Shown one piece after another: positions 42,078 through 50,932 of a stretch of 64,000 nt of DNA. Below the pieces are notes generated by a model. That model was not told where the DNA came from, searched no databases, and saw nothing but the letters and a program-made list of their open reading frames with translations. The number at the start of each line of letters is the position of its first letter. Within the stretch, counting starts at the first letter, position 1. The position numbers were made by a program, and so were the translations under genes. This DNA comes from Desulfoluna butyratoxydans (lineage in GTDB: Bacteria; Desulfobacterota; Desulfobacteria; Desulfobacterales; Desulfolunaceae), in the NCBI RefSeq assembly GCF_900699765.1, contig NZ_CAADHO010000009.1:1-64000 (forward strand), written 5' to 3'.

Positions 42078-43403
42078 TCAGTAGTCCAGGCTGTCCATGC
42101 CTTCATGAAAATAGGTTTTGAGGATCTCGTCGAGCTCCTCTCGAAAGATCTTCTCCTTGCCCCCGTATTGATCGTAAAGGGGCTTTGCGATGTGGCTGAA
42201 GGTGTCCAGAAGGTGCGGGTCGAAGTGGGTGCCCCGGCCCTCCTCCAGGATCTCCATGGCCTCGTCAAAGGTCCAAGCCGTTTTGTAGGGACGCCTGGAG
42301 GTGAGGGCGTCGAACACGTCGGCAATGGCAAAGACCCGTGCCGTGATGGGGATCCCGTCTCCTTCAAGGCCCATGGGGTAGCCCTTGCCCGTCATCTTTT
42401 CGTGGTGGGACCGGATCACCTCCAACGCGTCGTTGAGCCATGTGGACCGTTCGATGATGTCGCATCCGTGGTCCACGTGTGTCTTCATGATCTCATATTC
42501 ATCGTCGTCCAGGCGACCGGGCTTGAGGAGTACCTCATCGGGAACACCGATTTTGCCCACATCATGGAGAAAGGCCCCCTTGATGAGGGTGCGCATGGTC
42601 TGGGCGGGAAGGTTCAGCTCCTCGCCCAGGCGGGCCGCGTAGATGGTGACCCGGTAGTTGTGGGCGTTGGTGTCGCTGTCCCGCTGGGCAATGGCGCTGC
42701 CCAGGGTCTCCAGGGTGTCTAAGTTGGCCTCCAGGAGGCGGACGGAAAACCGGGTGATGCGCTTTGTAAGCTTCAAGACCACCGGATAGATCACGGCCGT
42801 GGTAATAAGGACAATGAGCATGGCCCCGATCATGGCCCTGAGCCCCCGCATGCGAAAGGCCTTGATGGTCTCCGGGGAAAAGGCGAAAAATCCGTTGATG
42901 ATTCCCACGTTCTGGCCGCTGCTGTTGGACAGGGGAAGGGCGCTTTTGAGATAGGGGCGACCGGCAATGCGGACAATCTCGTACCGGGGGGCACCCCGGT
43001 CGGGTATCAACAGGGGAGAGGCTTGCTGGGCTTCCTTGACGGCGCTTAAGCGGTCGTGGGTTTCGTTGTAAAAATCGATGACCTTGGCGCCTTTCAGATC
43101 GTAAATACCGATGAAGGCAAAGGCCCCGGACTGGATGGGGGTGCGGGTGGCGCTGAAGTCGAGGACGGCCTGGTGCAGAGCGTCGGCATCCAGCTGGTCG
43201 GGATCGGCCAGGAGGGCTTCGTTGCGTCCGGAGAACAGGGCGAGGCGATCCACGGCCACGGCAATGGCTTCACGGCTGACCCGGTCGCGCTCCATGAGAA
43301 GGACCCCGGCGCCCATGACCAGGGAGAGCCCGATCCCCAAGGCCACAAGGCGGATAATCAGGGTACGGTGGACAAAGGTGTGAAGAGAATGTTTCTGACC
43401 CAT
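42078..43403 (-). CDS. Membrane-bound HD-GYP phosphodiesterase
   Basis: The protein has 441 residues; AAGGGG lies ten bases before ATG 43403. Two membrane helices (about 15-35 and 190-212) enclose a periplasmic sensor of about 150 residues. The cytoplasmic HD-GYP domain (about 240-420) has the metal motif FLHDVGKIGVPDEVLLKPG, THVDHG, SHHEKMTGKGYP and FDALTSRRPYK. Such enzymes break cyclic di-GMP, or related cyclic dinucleotides, in response to an outside signal. Gene order HD-GYP then zinc-ribbon protein suggests one transcript. Confidence 0.9.
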   Translation of the reverse strand: MGQKHSLHTFVHRTLIIRLVALGIGLSLVMGAGVLLMERDRVSREAIAVAVDRLALFSGRNEALLADPDQLDADALHQAVLDFSATRTPIQSGAFAFIGIYDLKGAKVIDFYNETHDRLSAVKEAQQASPLLIPDRGAPRYEIVRIAGRPYLKSALPLSNSSGQNVGIINGFFAFSPETIKAFRMRGLRAMIGAMLIVLITTAVIYPVVLKLTKRITRFSVRLLEANLDTLETLGSAIAQRDSDTNAHNYRVTIYAARLGEELNLPAQTMRTLIKGAFLHDVGKIGVPDEVLLKPGRLDDDEYEIMKTHVDHGCDIIERSTWLNDALEVIRSHHEKMTGKGYPMGLEGDGIPITARVFAIADVFDALTSRRPYKTAWTFDEAMEILEEGRGTHFDPHLLDTFSHIAKPLYDQYGGKEKIFREELDEILKTYFHEGMDSLDY

Positions 43404-43669
43404 AATGAAAATCCCCTTTGACGAGGGCTCCGGCAGTCTTCACGGTGGCCCGGTTGGCGTTTTGTGACCAGCTTGGGCGACTTCAGTGCGGCCTTCTTTT
43501 TCGATGTTCCCTTTCCGTTTCTATATACAGCACAGTTTACCGGGCAAATCAATCGGCGGAACAGGGCCAACGCATTTCAGGGGCTTGCCCCGGGGGGCAT
43601 TGTCTGCTTTGATGCAGCCGCCTTTCACGTAACCGGGGCCCTGCCCCTTAACCCATTGCCCGGAGTCCC

Positions 43670-44566
43670 ATGACAACAACGACCCTTTCCCTGACCTGCC
43701 CCGACGACTATTCCCTTGAAACCCTCTGCCTCACCCACGGCTGGCGCCAGCTTCGTCCCTTCCACTGGGAGGAGGACGCCGGGTTCCTCCGGTATGTGCT
43801 CCACACCGGGGCACGGTCCGTGGACCTGCTAATCTCCCAGGCAGGTGACACCCTTGCCGTTGAGGTGACCGGGGACAGCCCCCTGGCCGAAGAAGAGAGG
43901 GCCGCTTTAAAAACGGCCCTGACCACCATGCTGGCCCTGGACAGGGAGACCGCCACCATCAAACGCCTGGCCCATAAGACCTCGGAGGCCCACGCAACCC
44001 TGGTGGCCCAGGGTGCCGGGCGGCTGCTCACGGCTCCCACGGCCTGGGAAAACGCCGCCAAAACCCTTTTGACCACCAACTGCTCCTGGGTCCTGACCCG
44101 GAAGATGGCCGAGGCCCTGTGCAGCACGGCCTTTACCGAGCCCGCCCCATCAGGCAGGTGCCCCTTTCCCGCCCCTGCCGAGGTGAACCGTTTCAGCGCC
44201 GAGGAGCTTAAAACCCTTGCCCCCGTGGGCTACCGGAGTGTCTACCTCAAGGCATTGGCCCACTGTTTTGTGGCAAACCCAGGGCTCGAAACCCTTTTGT
44301 CGGGTGGGAGGCTAAGCCACGGCGAAGCCGGGGCACAGATCTCTAAGTTCAAAGGATTCGGGGAGTACGCCCGGATTCATCTCATGACCCTTCTGGGCTT
44401 TTATGGCGAGATCCCGGTGGATTCCGTGGTGAGGGGGTACATGAAAGCCGTCCACGGTGTGACGGATATTCCCCCGTTTCTGGACGCGCAGTACGGAGAC
44501 TGGGGAGCGAACCGCTGGTGGAAATTCAAGATGGAGTCCATGCTGTTGGGAAAAAATTTTCCGTGA
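43670..44566 (+). CDS. HhH-GPD-type DNA glycosylase-like protein
   Basis: The protein has 298 residues; GGAG lies five bases before ATG 43670. The N-terminal third is a beta-rich domain like that of AlkA/Ogg1. The central part (TAPTAWENAAKTLLTTNCSWVLTRKMAEALC, ELKTLAPVGYRSVYLKALAHCF) and the hairpin region ISKFKGFGEYARIHLMTLLGFYGEIPVDSVVRGYM fit the helix-hairpin-helix/GPD superfamily, with Asp in PVDSVV as the likely catalytic residue. It should flip and remove damaged bases in base-excision repair. No lysine at the bifunctional position is obvious, so it is probably a monofunctional enzyme. Confidence 0.75.
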   Translation: MTTTTLSLTCPDDYSLETLCLTHGWRQLRPFHWEEDAGFLRYVLHTGARSVDLLISQAGDTLAVEVTGDSPLAEEERAALKTALTTMLALDRETATIKRLAHKTSEAHATLVAQGAGRLLTAPTAWENAAKTLLTTNCSWVLTRKMAEALCSTAFTEPAPSGRCPFPAPAEVNRFSAEELKTLAPVGYRSVYLKALAHCFVANPGLETLLSGGRLSHGEAGAQISKFKGFGEYARIHLMTLLGFYGEIPVDSVVRGYMKAVHGVTDIPPFLDAQYGDWGANRWWKFKMESMLLGKNFP

Positions 44567-44638
44567 GGTGATTTGGGGCCTTCGTCTGTCTCATCCACGT
44601 TCGGGTGAGGGGGCAAGGAAACATCAAAGCAAAAACAT

Positions 44639-44793
44639 GCCTCCGGCGGGTCGCTTTTTTGAAAAAAAGCTCCGCAAAAAACGTTTCTAATGTGAAAAAG
44701 TGGAAATTATTTCGGCGGAGCCTGGAAAGGCTTGCTTAAGAACTGTTTGTCAAACTTTTTAAAAGTTTGGCCCCCGGCAAGGCCGCCGGAGGC
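44639..44793. repeat. Composite inverted repeat (type 2 + type 1 arms)
   Basis: The left arm (44639-44686) is GCCTCCGGCGGGTCGC followed by T-run, A-run and GCTCCGC. The right arm (44743-44793) is CTGTTTGTCAAAC, the TTTTTAAAAG centre, then GCCCCCGGC...GCCGGAGGC. It separates the convergent glycosylase and membrane-protein genes and could act as a terminator on both strands. Confidence 0.75.
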
Positions 44794-44822
44794 CTCTTGA
44801 GGGCAAGATGCGCTGGATGGCG

Positions 44823-45185
44823 CTATTTGTTTAAGGCCAGGTAAAACCCCACCCCGGTCATGACCATGGCCTTGGCGTACCACAAGGGGAGGGTTGAGCG
44901 TTTGGCGGCTCGGGGGATGTTTCTGGCGCGCAGGGCCAGCCAGGTGAGGGGCAGGGAGATGAGGAAAAGCAGGGGGTAGAGCCAGACAAACCCGGCCATG
45001 ATCCAGGCGATGGGGTCTGATTCGGAGCCGGGCGCGTCAAAGAGAAAGAGAACGGCCAGGCCGAAGGGGGCCCAGGCAATGAGGAGCAGAAAGCACAGGG
45101 CGTTTCTCAGCCTCACGGCCCGGGGAGTGGCCGGAGAGATCCAGGTCAGGTATCCCCGGGTCAGGCGATAGGCCAGGCCCGCCAT
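44823..45185 (-). CDS. Small membrane protein coupled to nagZ
   Basis: The protein has 120 residues with three or four hydrophobic stretches (LRNALCFLLLIAWAPFGLAVLFLF, PIAWIMAGFVWLYPLLFLISLPLTWLALRA, AKAMVMTGVGFYLAL). Its ATG overlaps the nagZ stop (TGATG), so translation is coupled. No family is recognised. It is the last gene of the mltG-nagZ unit, which suggests a role at the membrane in cell-wall turnover, but that is inference only. Confidence 0.65.
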   Translation of the reverse strand: MAGLAYRLTRGYLTWISPATPRAVRLRNALCFLLLIAWAPFGLAVLFLFDAPGSESDPIAWIMAGFVWLYPLLFLISLPLTWLALRARNIPRAAKRSTLPLWYAKAMVMTGVGFYLALNK

Positions 45186-46189
45186 CAGTTGGGGGCCTTT
45201 CGGGTCATGATCTCTTTTAAGGCCAGGATGCGCCCCACGGCCAGGGCGTGGGCGCCGGGAAAGCGAGTTGCCATGGTTTTGAAGGTCTTGGCCAGGGTCT
45301 CGTAGCGGTCGCTTCGGTGGCAGATCAGGGCGATGTCCACGTCTGCGGTGAAGATCTGCCGGGCGGCGGTCTCCATATCGCAGGTGACGGCCTTCATGTC
45401 GAGGTCGTCGGTCATGGTGACGCCGTTGAAGCCCATGCGGCCCCGCAAGACCCCTTTGACCACCTCAGGGGAGAGGCTGGCGGGCCACTGGTCGTCGATG
45501 TCCGTGTACTTGATGTGGGAGAGCATCACGGCCGAGGCTCCGGCTGCAAAGGCAATCTCAAAGGGTACCAGGTCGGTGCGGGACAGCACCTCAAGGGGCG
45601 TGTCCAGCAGGGGCAGGGTGAGGTGGGAGTCCAGGGTGGTGCGGCCGATGCCCGGGAAGTGCTTGACCACGGCCAGGACCCCTTCGGTCTCCAGGGCCTC
45701 CATGACCTCGACCCCCAGGGCGCCCACTTCCTGGGGCGAACCCGGGAACACCCTTTTTGCCATGATGCCTGAAAACCCCTCGGGCTGGACGTCCAGCACC
45801 GGGGCCATGTCCATGTTGTATCCCACCTCAAAGAGTTCTTTTCCCGTGGTGCGCCCGAAGTGACGGGCCGCCTCAGGGGTGCCCAGGGCCGGGGCGCCTT
45901 CGGGGAAGAGGGTGAGGGGCTCTTTCATGCGGGCCACCTGGCCCCCTTCCTGGTCCACGGAGATGAACAGGGGCGGCAGGCCGCAGTGGGCCGCGTACGC
46001 CTGCATGGCATGGCACAGGTCGGCCACCTGGGCCGGTGAGTCGATGTTGGGGGAAAAGAGGATCACCCCTCCCACCTTGAGGGTGTCGATGAGGTACTTC
46101 AGGTCATCGGTGAGGTCGGTGCCGTCAAAACCCACGATGAGCCGCTGGCCCACCTGTTCGTCCAGTGTCATATCGGAAATCTGTGCCAT
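45185..46189 (-). CDS. nagZ: Beta-N-acetylhexosaminidase (GH3)
   Basis: The protein has 334 residues. The GH3 NagZ signatures are present: GVILFSPNIDSPAQVADL, SVDQEGGQVARM, VVKHFPGIGRTTLDSHLTLP (with the His that acts as acid/base in NagZ) and the nucleophile Asp in VTMTDDLDM. NagZ removes N-acetylglucosamine from cell-wall muropeptides in the cytoplasm during recycling. It lies 22 bases downstream of mltG and overlaps the next gene, so the three form an operon. AGGA precedes the start. Confidence 0.9.
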   Translation of the reverse strand: MAQISDMTLDEQVGQRLIVGFDGTDLTDDLKYLIDTLKVGGVILFSPNIDSPAQVADLCHAMQAYAAHCGLPPLFISVDQEGGQVARMKEPLTLFPEGAPALGTPEAARHFGRTTGKELFEVGYNMDMAPVLDVQPEGFSGIMAKRVFPGSPQEVGALGVEVMEALETEGVLAVVKHFPGIGRTTLDSHLTLPLLDTPLEVLSRTDLVPFEIAFAAGASAVMLSHIKYTDIDDQWPASLSPEVVKGVLRGRMGFNGVTMTDDLDMKAVTCDMETAARQIFTADVDIALICHRSDRYETLAKTFKTMATRFPGAHALAVGRILALKEIMTRKAPN

Positions 46190-46211
46190 GTGCGTGTCCT
46201 GGGGTGTGTCA

Positions 46212-47249
46212 CTATCTGTTTAGCTGGTACTTGCGTACAGCTCGGGAGTGCTCCTTGAAGGTCCTGGAAAAGTGATGGGACCCGTCTTTTTTGGAGACAA
46301 AGTAGAGGTACCCTGTGTCCTCGGGCCGGACGGCTGCCGTAAGGGCTGCAAGGCCCGGGCTGGCGATGGGTCCGGGGGGCAGTCCCTTGATGACGTAGGT
46401 GTTGTACGGGGTCCTGCGCCGGAGGTCTTTTCGGGTGATGTTGCCGTTAAAGTCTTTGATGCCGTAGATAACCGTGGGATCGGTCTCCAGGCGCATCCGT
46501 TTTTTGAGTCGGTTGTGGAAGACCGATGAGATGATGGGGCGCTCGGATGGGGCGCCGGTCTCTTTTTCGATGATGGAGGCCAGGGTCACCACCTGGTTGG
46601 GGGAAAGCCCGAGGGCTTTGCCCTCCTGCTGCAGCTCTTCTGTGAAGACCGCCTTGAAGCGTCCGACCATGGCGGCGAGAATGGCCTCTTCGGAGGTGCC
46701 CTTTTCAAAAAGATAGGTTTCCGGGAAGAGGTAGCCTTCAAGGGAAGGGGCCTCCCCGGGCAGCTCCATGCGCCGGGTAAAGGGCTCGGAAAAGCAGAGG
46801 TCCATGATAAGGGCCGCCTCGCCAAGACCGCTTTGTTCCACCACATCGGCAATCTGCCTGACCGTGTACCCTTCCGGGATGGTGAGCCTGCGCAGGTGGA
46901 CCTTGCCGCTGGTGAGAACGGTGAGGATCTCCTCGGGTGTCATGGCTCCGGACAGGCGGTATTCGCCGGCCTTGATTTTCTTGTCGAGGCCGTAGACGGT
47001 GGCCATGAACCTCAACTTGGTCTCGGAAGAGCAGAGTCCGGCCTTCACCAGCTGGCGGGCGGTGGTGTTGAAACTCTGGCCGCGCTTGATGGTGTAGATG
47101 AGCGTTGTGGCCGGATCACCCTGTGGGGTGCGGTAAAACCGGGAGAGATGAATTGCCGTCCCGCCGGTACCCACCACAAGGATGAACACCAGAAGGAGAA
47201 GGGGCCAGATGAGCTTTAACCTGCGAAGGTTAGCGTGTGTTTCCGTCAT
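46212..47249 (-). CDS. mltG: Endolytic murein transglycosylase MltG
   Basis: The protein has 345 residues from ATG 47249; a TTG at 47297 is in frame but less likely. One membrane helix (about 14-34) anchors it with the catalytic domain outside. A LysM-like subdomain (IKRGQSFNTTARQLVKAG) is followed by the YceG catalytic part: SLEGYLFPETYLFEKGTS, VVTLASIIEKETGAPSERPIISSVFHNRL (catalytic Glu in IEKETG) and LETDPTVIYGI. MltG cuts nascent glycan chains and sets their length. Next to nagZ it forms a cell-wall turnover unit. Confidence 0.92.
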   Translation of the reverse strand: MTETHANLRRLKLIWPLLLLVFILVVGTGGTAIHLSRFYRTPQGDPATTLIYTIKRGQSFNTTARQLVKAGLCSSETKLRFMATVYGLDKKIKAGEYRLSGAMTPEEILTVLTSGKVHLRRLTIPEGYTVRQIADVVEQSGLGEAALIMDLCFSEPFTRRMELPGEAPSLEGYLFPETYLFEKGTSEEAILAAMVGRFKAVFTEELQQEGKALGLSPNQVVTLASIIEKETGAPSERPIISSVFHNRLKKRMRLETDPTVIYGIKDFNGNITRKDLRRRTPYNTYVIKGLPPGPIASPGLAALTAAVRPEDTGYLYFVSKKDGSHHFSRTFKEHSRAVRKYQLNR

Positions 47250-47625
47250 GGGTACCCGATTGTTTGATTCAAACCATGGTATTGCCGGTATTCCCAAGGC
47301 AATGACCTACCAGGGCGATCATATGTCAGGCCCGTGTGTTTGTCAAAACGAGCCTTGTACGGAAAGGGAAGCCGGGCCCATCTTTTGGCGGTATCGGTGT
47401 AAATTATAGGCCCTGCGCATTGCATTCCCGTCAGGGATGTCTACTTTTGAAATACTGACAATGACTCTGGCAACCATTTCACACGTCGAGTGCACCCATA
47501 TACAAGGGATCAGAACTGCAGATGGTGCATGCGGCTCGCCCGTAAAGCTGAGAAAATCGAGTAGATGTTCTGGTGACGCCGTTTTCTCATGAAATTTCCG
47601 GGATGGATTGAAAAGCGAGGATACC
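47250..47625. other. Intergenic region with a dispersed 22-nt motif
   Basis: No gene. GTTTTCTCATGAAATTTCCG (47581-47600) plus GG matches 60327-60348 with a single difference; it is part of the CCGGATATTTC repeat family. The promoters of mltG and of the radical SAM gene should lie here. Confidence 0.5.
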
Positions 47626-48780
47626 ATGAAGACAGTCCGTGAGTATGAAGGATTTGAGCAGGGGCCCATCCGGCCTCCCAGCGAAGCGGCGAGCCTGTTG
47701 ATTCGCGTGTCGCGTAACTGCCCGTGGAACCGATGCACCTTCTGTCCGGTCTACAAGGGGGAGACGTTTTCCCTGAGGCCTGTGGAGGACGTGATGCGGG
47801 ACATCGACGCGGTGGCCCGGTATGCGATCCCCCTCCATGGGGTGATCGAGACAAATGGCCGGGTGACGCGTGCCGACCTTGAGGCGGTTCAGGCCACGGT
47901 CAGGGGGGGAGAGATCCATGCCTTCCAGGCGGCGGCCAACTGGGCCCGGGGACGGATGACCTCGGTGTTCCTCCAGGACGCCAACAGCCTTATCGTCAAA
48001 CCCGAGGACCTGATCCGCGTTTTGGAGTACATGCGTTCCGTCTTTCTCTGGAACTATCGGATCACCTCCTATGCCAGGTCCCACACCGTGGCCCGGATCA
48101 GCGACGAGCACCTGGCCCGCATGGCCGAAGCCGGGTTGAACCGGATCCACATCGGCATGGAATCCGGCTCCGACGCCGTACTCAAACGGGTGAAAAAGGG
48201 CTCCACCAAGGCCATGCACATTCAGGGCGGCCTGAAGGTGAAGAAGGCGGGCATGGAGCTCTCCGAGTACGTGATGCCCGGCCTGGGGGGAAAGGAATTG
48301 TCCCGCGATCACGCCCTGGAGACCGCCGACGCCCTGACCCAGATCAACCCGGACTTCATCCGGCTCCGCACCCTGGCCATCCCCGGGCACACCGAGCTCT
48401 ATACCGACTGGAAGGAAGGACGGTTCGAGAAGATCACCGATGTGGAGGCCGCAGAAGAGATTCTCCTTTTTCTGGAATCCCTGGGGGATATCACCAGCAC
48501 CCTCACAAGCGACCACATCCTGAACCTCTTTCAGGACGTGGAGGGAAGCTTTCCTGTTGACAGGGAGGCGATGTGCGATAAGATCCGCGCGTTTCTTGCC
48601 ATGGATCCCGTGGAGAAGATGCACTATCAGGTGGGGCGGCGCCTTGGCCTGTTCCACGGCATCGGGGGCATGAAGGGCTCGGCCCACATGAAACAGGTGG
48701 AGGCCACCTGCAGGCAGTACGCCATCACCCCCGACAACGTGGACGAGGTGATCACCCAGCTCATGACCCAGTTTATCTGA
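47626..48780 (+). CDS. Radical SAM protein with a CX4CX2C cluster motif
   Basis: The protein has 384 residues from ATG 47626 behind GAGGAT. The cluster cysteines are Cys32, Cys37 and Cys40 in NCPWNRCTFCPVYKG, a CX4CX2C spacing rather than the common CX3CX2C. Further on, RITSYARSHTVARISDEHLARMAEAGLNRIHIGMESGSD is the typical barrel with the GxESG-like motif. It binds [4Fe-4S] and S-adenosylmethionine to start radical chemistry. The subgroup resembles the COG1032-type proteins without a B12 domain; the substrate is unknown. It stands alone. Confidence 0.87.
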   Translation: MKTVREYEGFEQGPIRPPSEAASLLIRVSRNCPWNRCTFCPVYKGETFSLRPVEDVMRDIDAVARYAIPLHGVIETNGRVTRADLEAVQATVRGGEIHAFQAAANWARGRMTSVFLQDANSLIVKPEDLIRVLEYMRSVFLWNYRITSYARSHTVARISDEHLARMAEAGLNRIHIGMESGSDAVLKRVKKGSTKAMHIQGGLKVKKAGMELSEYVMPGLGGKELSRDHALETADALTQINPDFIRLRTLAIPGHTELYTDWKEGRFEKITDVEAAEEILLFLESLGDITSTLTSDHILNLFQDVEGSFPVDREAMCDKIRAFLAMDPVEKMHYQVGRRLGLFHGIGGMKGSAHMKQVEATCRQYAITPDNVDEVITQLMTQFI

Positions 48781-48788
48781 GCAAAAAG

Positions 48789-48820
48789 CGGCCCCTCGGC
48801 AGGTCCTTCAGGGGCCGTTT
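48789..48820 (+). terminator. Terminator after the radical SAM gene
   Basis: CGGCCCCT-13nt-AGGGGCCG forms an 8-bp stem followed by TTT. It begins nine bases after the stop codon. Confidence 0.6.
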
Positions 48821-48966
48821 CCGGTTTGCCTGTGAGCAGGGTGCACGCGGCGAAATATTGTTTTTTTGGCGGGTGCATTGAAAAAACAAGTGATACGATG
48901 TAAATCTATTGTTTTTTTATGGCCTCAATTTTTAGGCGAGGCGACCTGCATACCGAGGAAAAGACG

Positions 48967-49761
48967 ATGAAGCAGTTATGGCCAGAGGAGCTGGACGCCT
49001 TTCTGGACCGGCACCCTGAAGGGGAGGTAACCCTCGTGGACGTGCGTCGCGAGGAGGATTTTGAGCAGGAACACATACCCGGATCCGTGTGTATTCCGGC
49101 CCTTGCCATCAACAAACGGGCAGGGGAGCTGGATCCGAAACGCACCACGGTTTTTGTCTGCGAGCGCGGGGCCAAGTCCCTTGCCGTGGCGCTGATCTAC
49201 GAGACGAACGTTGCGCCGGAGGGCGAGGTCTTCAACCTTGTCGGGGGCCTGGATGCCTACCTGGGGCGCCTGGCCTACGGCCTGCCGAAGATCCGGGTGA
49301 TCCGCCAGCACGAAGACCTTCCGCGGATGCTCATGGCGGCCATGGACCTGGAAAAGGGCGCCTGGCGGTTTTATCAGCGCCTGGAAAAGCTCATGGAAGG
49401 CAAAGGGCCCGTGGGGGTGGTGAGGAAACTGGCCGCCGTGGAGATTTCCCACATCAACCTCATCCACGCCTACTTAAAGCGCCTGGACCCCCATGCCCCG
49501 GATTGTGTGACCCTGGTGAACACCCTGCCCGGTTCCGTTGTGGAAGGCGGGGAGAACCTGAGCCAGCTCTTTGAGCGCATGAAGGACGGCACCCTGGGAT
49601 GGCGGGCTCTCTTTGAGGTGGCCCTGGAGGTGGAGGTGGCTGCCTATGAGATGTACCGCAACCTGGCCGACACCATGGAAGGAGAGGGCGCCGAGATTTT
49701 TTACTCGGTGGCCGCAGCCGAAAAAGAGCACATGCGCATGCTCCTTGAAGAGCTGGCGTGA
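48967..49761 (+). CDS. Rhodanese-ferritin-like fusion protein
   Basis: The protein has 264 residues from ATG 48967 behind GAGGAAAAG. Residues 1-105 are a rhodanese domain (VTLVDVRREEDFEQEHIPGSVCIP; active-site Cys65 in VFVCERGAKS). Residues 115-264 are a four-helix ferritin/rubrerythrin-like domain with spaced Glu and His ligands (MDLEKGAWRFYQRLEK, AAVEISHINLIHAYL, ALEVEVAAYEMYRNLAD, AAAEKEHMRMLLEELA). The pairing suggests handling of sulfane sulfur or persulfides together with peroxide or iron in an anaerobe. A 49-nt repeat begins ten bases after the stop. Confidence 0.88.
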   Translation: MKQLWPEELDAFLDRHPEGEVTLVDVRREEDFEQEHIPGSVCIPALAINKRAGELDPKRTTVFVCERGAKSLAVALIYETNVAPEGEVFNLVGGLDAYLGRLAYGLPKIRVIRQHEDLPRMLMAAMDLEKGAWRFYQRLEKLMEGKGPVGVVRKLAAVEISHINLIHAYLKRLDPHAPDCVTLVNTLPGSVVEGGENLSQLFERMKDGTLGWRALFEVALEVEVAAYEMYRNLADTMEGEGAEIFYSVAAAEKEHMRMLLEELA

Positions 49762-49771
49762 TGCTCTGGGT

Positions 49772-49820
49772 CATGCCAAGAATAAACAGCACATGACGGG
49801 ATCATCCCATAAGTCCTCAG
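49772..49820. repeat. 49-nt dispersed repeat, copy 1
   Basis: From CATGCCAAGAATAAA to CATAAGTCCTCAG this 49-nt stretch matches 54088-54136 at all but a few positions near its middle (CAGC against TTAC). The core GGGATCATCCC is a short palindrome. Both copies sit at the 3' end of a gene. Confidence 0.9.
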
Positions 49821-49848
49821 TTTTTTTTACACCGCATTTTCGCACGGA

Positions 49849-49880
49849 ATGTGCCCTGATGTTCGGGGCACATTTTTTTT
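49849..49880 (+). terminator. Terminator after the rhodanese-ferritin gene
   Basis: ATGTGCCC pairs with GGGCACAT across a 9-nt loop and runs into eight Ts. Confidence 0.85.
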
Positions 49881-49881
49881 G

Positions 49882-49906
49882 CCCCTGCGGGCCGTGCCCG
49901 CAGGGG
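49882..49906 (+). repeat. GC-rich hairpin before the acyltransferase gene
   Basis: CCCCTGCGGG-5nt-CCCGCAGGGG is a perfect 10-bp stem directly after the preceding terminator T-run. It may add to termination or lie in the leader of the next transcript. Confidence 0.6.
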
Positions 49907-49957
49907 ACACGCAGCACATACGATAGTCTCTATTTTTAAGTGAAGAAGGCACACCAC

Positions 49958-50881
49958 ATGTTGAATGTATTCAGTCGATTTATCTCACGCCTGCCCTTAC
50001 CCGTGGCCATGGCCTTTGGCCGCTGCCTCGGATGGATCTGGTATTACCTTATCCCGATTCGACGAAAAGAGGCCCTGCACAACATCAACCGAGCCATGGG
50101 CAGGGAACTCACAAGGGACGAGCAGCGAATCGCCATTCGGGAGCTCTTTGCCCATTTTGCCATGTACATCGTGGAGATACTCCGCATTCCCCATATGAGC
50201 CTTGAGGAGAACAGAAAGCTGGTCCAGATCGACGGCTGGGAACACGTGGACGCCGCCCGTGCCCGTGGCAAAGGGGTGATCCTGGTGGCCACGCACCTTG
50301 ATAACGTGGACCTGGGTGGCTGCTCCATGGCCATGCGGGGGGCTCCCATTGCCGTGGTGGTCAAAGAGATGAGCAAGGCCGCAGAGCAGTTCATATCGAG
50401 CGTGCGCAAGAACACCGGCGTTATCATCATCAACCGCAAAGGCACCAAGAATTACATCAAGGAGCTTCTGGCGGAAAACAAGATCGTTACCCTGGTCATC
50501 GACCAGCACCTTGCCAAGCACCGATCCATTGTGTGCGACTTTTTCGGAGAGCTTGCGGCAACGACCCCTGCTCCTGCCCGATTTGCCTTTGAGACCGGCG
50601 CCACCATCATCCCGGCGGTCATCAACCGGAAAGCCAAGGACGGCCACCACCACGTCAAGGTTTCCCCGGCCTTCCACCTGGAGACGCCCCATGAGGACAT
50701 GGAGGAGAACATCCGCCACAACACCGAGCGCCTGAACCGCATCGCAGAAGAGTGGATTCGGGAAGCCCCCAACCAGTGGTGGTGGTTCCACAGGCGCTGG
50801 AAGGTGCAGGACAACCCCGAGGGCTGGGATATTCCCGACGCCCTTTTAAAGCAGGTTGCCTCCGCATCGGACAACCGCTGA
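49958..50881 (+). CDS. LpxL/HtrB-family lysophospholipid/lipid A acyltransferase
   Basis: The protein has 307 residues from ATG 49958 (AGAAGG nine bases before; GTG 49940 is in frame). An N-terminal amphipathic or membrane segment (LPLPVAMAFGRCLGWIWYYLIP) precedes the catalytic motif THLDNVD, His113-x4-Asp118. The C-terminal APNQWWWFHRRWK is the hallmark end of LpxL/LpxM proteins. It should add a secondary acyl chain to lipid A, or a related lipid, at the inner membrane. It stands alone; a hairpin follows. Confidence 0.9.
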   Translation: MLNVFSRFISRLPLPVAMAFGRCLGWIWYYLIPIRRKEALHNINRAMGRELTRDEQRIAIRELFAHFAMYIVEILRIPHMSLEENRKLVQIDGWEHVDAARARGKGVILVATHLDNVDLGGCSMAMRGAPIAVVVKEMSKAAEQFISSVRKNTGVIIINRKGTKNYIKELLAENKIVTLVIDQHLAKHRSIVCDFFGELAATTPAPARFAFETGATIIPAVINRKAKDGHHHVKVSPAFHLETPHEDMEENIRHNTERLNRIAEEWIREAPNQWWWFHRRWKVQDNPEGWDIPDALLKQVASASDNR

Positions 50882-50897
50882 GGCTTTCTTTGGCCGG

Positions 50898-50932
50898 GGA
50901 GGTCCGGCGGCATGAAAACATGCCGCACCTCC
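50898..50932 (+). terminator. Hairpin after the acyltransferase gene
   Basis: GGAGGT and GCGGCATG pair with CATGCCGC and ACCTCC around an AAAA loop, with a 3-nt bulge. The T-run is weak (CTTTTCC, ten bases later). Confidence 0.5.
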
